Origin: Minisyncoccota bacterium
Lineage (GTDB): Bacteria; Patescibacteriota; Minisyncoccia; Phycocordibacterales; XYD1-FULL-46-19
Assembly (NCBI GenBank): GCA_018063065.1
Contig: JAGORB010000003.1
Coordinates: 1-46,099, forward strand
Length of the DNA stretch: 46,099 nucleotides
Reading direction: 5' to 3'
Shown here piece after piece: positions 42,153 to 46,099 of the stretch. Position numbers and translations under genes: made by a program. The notes under the pieces are model-generated. The model did not search any database, was not told where the DNA came from, and saw nothing but the letters and a program-made list of their open reading frames with translations. Each line of letters opens with the position of its first letter. Position 1 is the stretch's first letter.

Positions 42153-43331
42153 ATGTTGGCATCTTTATTGGTGTTGTCGGCCTTGTTGGCCGACCCGGTA
42201 GCCACTGACTTCACTTGGCCGGTTAAACCGTATGAAGACTATTATCATGCTCAAGAAGTATTCGATTTTTTTGTGGATGATTTGGGAGTCGAAAGAGGTC
42301 ATCATTATGGAGTGGATATAAATTTAAGGATTCCTCCTGGCGCTAATGTAAATTCTGATATGGGAAAGCCAGTCTATTCCATCGCCGCTGGAAAGGTGGT
42401 ACGGGTTTATGATATTGAAGATCTACACCCGTGGGGAAAAGTGTTGGTTATTGCGTATGTCTTACCCGACTTCAGAATTGTCTACGCTGTGTACGCTCAC
42501 TTGGAGCGGATAGATGTCGGGGTTGGCGAGACAGTAATGTTGGGGCAAGCCGTAGGTACTATAGGGAATGCTAACGGTTTCTATACCCAAGCTAGGAATG
42601 GATCTTCTGCCCATCTGCATTTTGAGATGAAGTGGAGGGCGCCATTCCCGCCGGACGTGACGGCCTATGAGACCAAGTTGGAGTTGAAGCGGGCCCTCGA
42701 TTACTGCATCCCCACCCTCTTCATTGAGAGTCGGCTCGAGACCATTAAACAAGTCCAGCCAATTTACCCTGAAGGCGGGTGGCAGAGCATTAAGCCTCGC
42801 TATCCGGCGCCGTTTGTTACCGCTTATTTGGCCCGAGGGAGTCAATTCTACTCTGTTAAGCAGGCCATCGACGACGGCTGGTTGAAGGGGAGATGGAAGG
42901 GTACAGATGGGCGTTGGTATCCCTTTAATAACACCACCCTCGCTGGCTACATGGGCTACGACTCCAAAATTGAATTAAAAACGGGTCGTAGTGGGGTCTA
43001 TCTCCATTACTTTCCGCTTAATTGGGGCGAGAAGATGGTCCCATTCCAAGCGCGGCAAGACACTATTCTCGCGGCCAACCTGATTAATTGGACGGGCTAT
43101 AAGGTTAAGGAGATCAGGATGGTGGATATGGATATTGGCCCATACACCTATAATGGCTGGCGAGTATATCGTGCCGATGTGCCCGTTAAGTCACAAGGTG
43201 GCATGCCGGATGAGTTTATTTATTACCGTGACGTGAGTAATCCCCTCCGGCGACAAGGTACGTTTTATTACGGGCCTTACTCCTTAGGGACAGTTTATTT
43301 GGCGCCTCTCCAGTTGTATTGGGTTGAATAA
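42153..43331 (+). CDS. Secreted M23-family (LytM-like) peptidase
   Basis: 392 residues. A short signal peptide (MLASLLVLSALLADPVATDF) precedes the M23 domain at about 20-170: HHYGVDINLRIPPG supplies the H-x-x-x-D zinc pair, KPVYSIAAGKVVRVYD is the conserved beta segment, YAVYAHLERIDVGVGETVMLGQAVGTIGN precedes HLHFEMKW with the H-x-H pair. M23 enzymes cut peptidoglycan cross-bridges. The rest (about 175-392) is unrecognised, with W-rich segments. GGGAGGT (42139-42145) is a strong ribosome binding site. Codon use is AT-rich to about 42650 and then host-like. It may remodel the wall for surface-protein or fibre assembly, or attack neighbours. Confidence 0.85.
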   Translation: MLASLLVLSALLADPVATDFTWPVKPYEDYYHAQEVFDFFVDDLGVERGHHYGVDINLRIPPGANVNSDMGKPVYSIAAGKVVRVYDIEDLHPWGKVLVIAYVLPDFRIVYAVYAHLERIDVGVGETVMLGQAVGTIGNANGFYTQARNGSSAHLHFEMKWRAPFPPDVTAYETKLELKRALDYCIPTLFIESRLETIKQVQPIYPEGGWQSIKPRYPAPFVTAYLARGSQFYSVKQAIDDGWLKGRWKGTDGRWYPFNNTTLAGYMGYDSKIELKTGRSGVYLHYFPLNWGEKMVPFQARQDTILAANLINWTGYKVKEIRMVDMDIGPYTYNGWRVYRADVPVKSQGGMPDEFIYYRDVSNPLRRQGTFYYGPYSLGTVYLAPLQLYWVE

Positions 43332-43350
43332 ATTTGTCTTAACTTGTTCC

Positions 43351-43375
43351 AGGCCCCGTAATTACGGGGCCTTTT
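43351..43375 (+). terminator. Rho-independent terminator of M23 gene
   Basis: GGCCCCGT-AATT-ACGGGGCC (43352-43371) with an outer A-T pair and a T-rich tail. Confidence 0.9.
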
Positions 43376-43394
43376 GCTTTTTGGATAAATAAAA

Positions 43395-43426
43395 AGAGCG
43401 CCAAGTCTTACTGACCTTGGCGCTCT
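43395..43426 (-). terminator. Rho-independent terminator of minus-strand gene
   Basis: An 11-bp stem (AGAGCGCCAAG at 43395-43405 with 43416-43426). On the minus strand it is followed by TTTTATTTATCC, ending the gene at 43442-43855. Confidence 0.87.
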
Positions 43427-43441
43427 AACTCACACTGCAAT

Positions 43442-43855
43442 TCAAATTTCCCAGGTGTACCAACCCAGGAACCGCTCGTTCGCCGTTCCTGGGAAGATTA
43501 GGATACCCCATTGGCGGTCGCTAAGATCTCGCGGATTGATAGCGACATAAAGTATCGGTCGCTCCCCATATTCTCCCGCTATCGCCGGCGTAGAGACTGC
43601 CTCGGTTTTAAAAACCTTGTAGCCCGGTAGCGTTCTATCCTCCGCTTTGCTGAAGGTCTTCTTCATCATCTTAATGAAGACGGTGGGGTTATTGGCAACA
43701 AGTGCCTGTAGGGTTTCCTTCGCCGCTTGCTTCACAGTGATCTTCTCGATCTTTTGTAATCCCTGCCAGATCGGTGCCAATGGGTCCGTGTCCGCCCATG
43801 CCGGCGTAAGGACCAAAAGCATTACCATCATCAGGGATACTAGCCGCGTCTTCAT
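43442..43855 (-). CDS. Small secreted protein of unknown function
   Basis: 137 residues. A clear signal peptide (MKTRLVSLMMVMLLVLTPAW, cleavage near AWA-DT) is followed by a soluble domain not recognised: IWQGLQKIEKITVKQAAKET, then ERPILYVAINPRDLSDRQWG and ANERFLGWYTWEI. The gene has a TTGACA promoter, a leader hairpin, a Shine-Dalgarno AGGAGA (5 bp before ATG) and its own terminator. This expression style matches the putatively transferred genes at 32-36 kb. It faces the M23 gene tail to tail, and nothing in its sequence indicates enzyme activity. Confidence 0.72.
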   Translation of the reverse strand: MKTRLVSLMMVMLLVLTPAWADTDPLAPIWQGLQKIEKITVKQAAKETLQALVANNPTVFIKMMKKTFSKAEDRTLPGYKVFKTEAVSTPAIAGEYGERPILYVAINPRDLSDRQWGILIFPGTANERFLGWYTWEI

Positions 43856-43892
43856 TACCCTCTCCTTTTCTTTTTCTATCCAAATTGTCAGC

Positions 43893-43910
43893 TAGGGGAT
43901 ACAGCCCCTA
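43893..43910 (-). promoter_or_regulatory. Leader hairpin of the 43442-43855 gene
   Basis: On the minus strand UAGGGGCUGUAUCCCCUA forms a perfect 6-bp stem. It starts about 10 nt after the predicted transcription start and resembles the UAGGGAA...UUCCCUA hairpin at 32755. Confidence 0.5.
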
Positions 43911-43926
43911 CAATCTGTCTAACTCT

Positions 43927-43955
43927 AGATAACCATATTTAATCAATTGTGTCAA
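43927..43955 (-). promoter_or_regulatory. Sigma-70 promoter (minus strand)
   Basis: On the minus strand TTGACA (43950-43955), 17-bp spacer, TTATCT (43927-43932). It drives the small secreted protein gene. Confidence 0.65.
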
Positions 43956-44302
43956 ATGAGATTGAGGGGGATAAAGGAATATATGGCTCTAATGCTCATG
44001 TCCTTTTTGTCTTTTATTAAACCTTTTTGAGCAGTTTTAAATAGTGTTAAAAACTCTAATATATCTTTTGTTGTAAACACCCTTTGTCTGTATAGGACGA
44101 GAGTGGTCTATAAGACAATCCTTATTTTAAGCCATTTTTTAATCTCTTGCCAATTTTTAAACGTGTGGTAGTAATTTGGCCAGCGATACACGGTCTTTAG
44201 TCCCAGAGGGGACATAACTAGATCTACTTTGTTTGTGAGCTTTTAGTTAGATGTTTGGTTTTTATTATTCACAGCCAGTTTAGCTTTAAGCGACACAACA
44301 AA
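43956..44302 (+). promoter_or_regulatory. Long non-coding upstream region with possible promoter and leader
   Basis: No gene is seen here. TTGTTG (44068-44073), a 17-bp spacer and TATAGG (44091-44096) form a plausible promoter, giving a leader of about 200 nt for the 44303 gene. The leader can form hairpins CGTGT/ACACG (44162-44166 with 44188-44192) and GTCCC-AGAG-GGGAC (44200-44213). A closer -10 candidate, TATTAT at 44263-44268, lacks a -35. No Shine-Dalgarno precedes the ATG at 44303. Confidence 0.35.
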
Positions 44303-45919
44303 ATGAGCAAAAACAACCTATTCTTGAGCAAGTTGGGAACCCTCCTAGTGGTAGGGCTTATTTTAGTGTCCGTTTCCCCGGTTTTGGCTTTGGCAGCCGA
44401 TGAGATTTCTCAACCGGAGAATCAAACCCCAACGGTCGAAGTTGTTGAAACAAATGATGTTTCCCCCGAGCCTGAAGAGGCAGTGGAGGAGGTGGTAGAG
44501 ACAGAAGTGGTGGAGGAAGTAACGACTGAAGAGCCGGTAGTAGAAGTGGTTGAGGAAGTAATCCCGACGCTCGAAGAGGTCGGGACCCCGACTGATAACG
44601 TCGGGGTTGAGGAGGTAGTGGAGTTGGAGGTAACGCCTGAGGTGGTGCAAGCCGCTAAGGCCATGACCAACAATTCTGATAATTCCTTTGCTATCTCTGA
44701 TGAGCAAGGCGGCACTACTGCCAGCCAGCCTACCAACAATTCCACTCTTGGTGAGAATCAGTTTACTACTACTCCTACTGATGATGACGAAGGTTCCTTC
44801 ACTACCGATGGTGATGACGACACTTCTACTAGCACTGAGCACCAATTCAACACTCTTCCTACCGGCGGTTGTACCTCCGGCTGTGGTGGCGATGACGACG
44901 AGACCGTTAGCCCCGAGAACACCTTCACTACCTTGCCCAATGGCGGCTGTACTTCCGGCTGTGGCGGTGATGACGATGATGAGGTAGTCAGCGGTGAGAA
45001 CAACTTCCGGACCTTGTCCGATAGCGGTTGTACTTCCGGCTGTGGCGGTGACGACGATGAAGTGGTGAGTGGGGAGAATTCTTTTAATACTTTAAATAAC
45101 GGCGGCGGTTGCACCGAGAATTGTGGCGGTGATGACGACGACGTAGTTAGTGGTGAGAACAGCTTTACCACTTCTAACGATGGTGGTGGCGGCAGCAACG
45201 GCGGCGGTGGTAATGGCGGAGGCGGCGGGGGTGGCAGTCGCAACCGCGATCGGGACAATGATCCTCTCCCAGCCGCTTGTGAAGTCTATTTGAAAAAGTT
45301 TATTCGGCTTGGCTATGCCAATGATCCGTTCGAGGTGACCAAGCTCGAGGTATTCTTAAATGCCTTCGAGGGCTTCGACCTTTCGGTTAACGGCATTTAC
45401 GAGCAACACGACTTTGAGGCGGTATCCATCTTCCAGAAGCGTTACTTGGGCGCGGTCTTAACGCCGTGGGCCATTACCGACTCTACTGGTTATGTGTATA
45501 TCACTACTACTTTAACTATCAATCAAATTTATTGCCGACACACCGTGGGCAATGACTTAGACTTGAGCAATATTTATCCGGTTTATAATCCGGCTACCGG
45601 CGAGGTAGAGGGCTTCACCTCCACTTCCACTTCTTCAACCACTCCATCTATTCAAGACATTCCTAACTTCTTTGAAGCAGCTGCGGTAGGTGCTCTTAAC
45701 TTCCTTAAAGACTGGTGGTGCTTACTGGCCATCATTATCCTCATCCTCATCATCGCTTACTTGCTTGATGAGCGTGAGCGCTTGGCTAAGAAATTAGAAG
45801 AGGCCAAGCACGCCGGCATTACCGAGATTATTATCCCACCTCACTTTGAAGAGACGGATATTGAGGGGACCTTCATCCCTGGTGAGGAAGTGGACGAGGA
45901 TCAGAAGCCCCTACTCTAA
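44303..45919 (+). CDS. Surface protein with Cys/Asp repeats, peptidoglycan-binding-like domain and C-terminal anchor
   Basis: 538 residues from the ATG at 44303 (MSKNNLFLSKLGTLLVVGLI); an earlier start at 44255 would spoil the signal peptide. After cleavage near LALAADE comes an acidic Val/Glu-rich stalk (about 32-120), then repeats with GGCTSGCGGDDD and ENxFxTL units (about 180-295), a glycine linker, and a domain starting LPAACEVYLKKFIRLGYAND with EGFDLSVNGIYEQHDFEAVS and FQKRYLGAVLTPW, typical of CPR peptidoglycan-binding-like modules. The C-terminal helix WWCLLAIIILILIIAYLL anchors it, leaving a cytoplasmic charged tail ending PGEEVDEDQKPLL. Likely links the membrane to the wall or outer layer. 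Confidence 0.85.
   Translation: MSKNNLFLSKLGTLLVVGLILVSVSPVLALAADEISQPENQTPTVEVVETNDVSPEPEEAVEEVVETEVVEEVTTEEPVVEVVEEVIPTLEEVGTPTDNVGVEEVVELEVTPEVVQAAKAMTNNSDNSFAISDEQGGTTASQPTNNSTLGENQFTTTPTDDDEGSFTTDGDDDTSTSTEHQFNTLPTGGCTSGCGGDDDETVSPENTFTTLPNGGCTSGCGGDDDDEVVSGENNFRTLSDSGCTSGCGGDDDEVVSGENSFNTLNNGGGCTENCGGDDDDVVSGENSFTTSNDGGGGSNGGGGNGGGGGGGSRNRDRDNDPLPAACEVYLKKFIRLGYANDPFEVTKLEVFLNAFEGFDLSVNGIYEQHDFEAVSIFQKRYLGAVLTPWAITDSTGYVYITTTLTINQIYCRHTVGNDLDLSNIYPVYNPATGEVEGFTSTSTSSTTPSIQDIPNFFEAAAVGALNFLKDWWCLLAIIILILIIAYLLDERERLAKKLEEAKHAGITEIIIPPHFEETDIEGTFIPGEEVDEDQKPLL
44840..45183 (+). repeat. Imperfect tandem Cys-Gly-Asp repeats
   Basis: About four units of 24-29 residues following the plan ENxFxTL-x-x-G-G-C-T-S-G-C-G-G-D-D-D-E-x-V-S-G. 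In unit 4 the pattern becomes GGGCTENCGGDDDD. Each has a C-x3-C pair next to an Asp cluster, suitable for disulphides or calcium binding outside the cell. Confidence 0.85.
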
Positions 45920-45932
45920 ACTAAATTTACGG

Positions 45933-45941
45933 TGTTATAAT
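45933..45941 (+). promoter_or_regulatory. Extended -10 promoter (TGTTATAAT)
   Basis: TGT-TATAAT after the surface-protein gene. The expected start is about 45948. GGGTA-ATAATC-TACCC (45945-45960) could form a small hairpin that ends right at the ATG of the next small gene. Confidence 0.55.
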
Positions 45942-45960
45942 CTAGGGTAATAATCTACCC

Positions 45961-46041
45961 ATGGATAATCTTAAAGAATCAGTGCTCGTTATTTGCCTGC
46001 TTATTATTGCGGCCTTCTTGGTAATCTCTCAACTTATTTAA
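45961..46041 (+). CDS. 26-residue single-helix membrane peptide
   Basis: The ATG at 45961 opens a short frame: MDNLKESV, a single hydrophobic helix (LVICLLIIAAFLVISQLI), then TAA. Its own extended -10 promoter 20 bp upstream gives a 13-nt leader. Too short to assign; such peptides can modulate membrane proteins. The remaining 58 bases (46042-46099) hold no feature I can support, apart from a weak CGCC/GGCG pair. Confidence 0.45.
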   Translation: MDNLKESVLVICLLIIAAFLVISQLI

Positions 46042-46099
46042 TAATTTAAGGCCCGTAATAACCGCCCAAACAAGGCGTCTGTAAGCTTGGAGTTAAGTC

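Noticed and set aside
44840-45183. CRISPR-like array
   Set aside because: Repeats keep a reading frame, vary in sequence and have no constant repeat/spacer alternation.
44758-45258. Minus-strand ORF with proline runs
   Set aside because: A mirror of the Gly/Asp repeat region on the plus strand; codon pattern fits the sense gene.
46042-46099. Possible start of an RNA gene at the window end
   Set aside because: Only a 4-bp CGCC/GGCG pair is seen; too little sequence to support a call.

Overview
The window looks like one stretch of a Candidate Phyla Radiation (Patescibacteria) genome, probably Parcubacteria-like. That placement is inferred from gene content and style: very tight glycan operons with little Shine-Dalgarno sequence, large repeat-rich surface proteins anchored by a C-terminal membrane helix, a peptidase S74 surface protein, a CPR-type peptidoglycan-binding surface protein, a 23-residue lysine-rich peptide gene, and no mobile elements. 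No rRNA, tRNA, CRISPR array, transposase or integrase was seen.

Region 1 (1-21916) is a cell-surface polysaccharide locus. A nearly gapless plus-strand operon (1-18784) encodes six GT4 glycosyltransferases (the first cut by the window edge), one GT2 enzyme, a membrane GT-C/GtrA fusion, a UDP-galactopyranose-mutase-like flavoprotein, four methyltransferase-type proteins (one fused to a P-loop kinase-like domain), a FemAB-like acyltransferase and a polysaccharide deacetylase. Inside it sits a carbamoyltransferase / SGNH hydrolase / SxtJ-like / DUF5989 cassette; the last member is a 52-residue protein that simple ORF calling misses. A Wzx-type flippase (minus) and a Wzy/WaaL-type ligase with TPRs (plus) diverge from a 23-35 bp gap holding a palindromic -10 element, so synthesis, export and polymerisation or ligation are all local.

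Region 2 (21917-24456) holds two consecutive promoter-RNA-terminator units, then an ABC1/UbiB-like kinase gene flanked by two paralogous small membrane-protein genes, then the lysine-rich peptide gene with its own promoter and terminator.

Region 3 (24457-28346) carries secA followed by three consecutive Nudix hydrolases, the third strikingly like MTH1 (NUDT1).

Region 4 (28468-46041) is a secretome block: an SdrD-B-repeat surface protein; a compact group of individually promoted and terminated genes with strong Shine-Dalgarno sites (TPR lipoprotein, unknown membrane protein, two H-X9-DG-type pseudopilins) that looks transferred from a PVC/Omnitrophota-like donor; a secreted beta-rich protein; the 1389-residue S74 protein; a PsbP-like membrane-anchored protein; an M23 peptidase; a small secreted protein; a Cys/Asp-repeat peptidoglycan-binding surface protein; and a 26-residue membrane peptide.

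Two modes of gene start recur. Host-like genes often follow an extended -10 (TGnTATAAT) by only 7-20 bases, giving leaderless or nearly leaderless mRNAs. A second set has TTGACA-type promoters, longer leaders with hairpins, and AGGAG-type ribosome binding sites.
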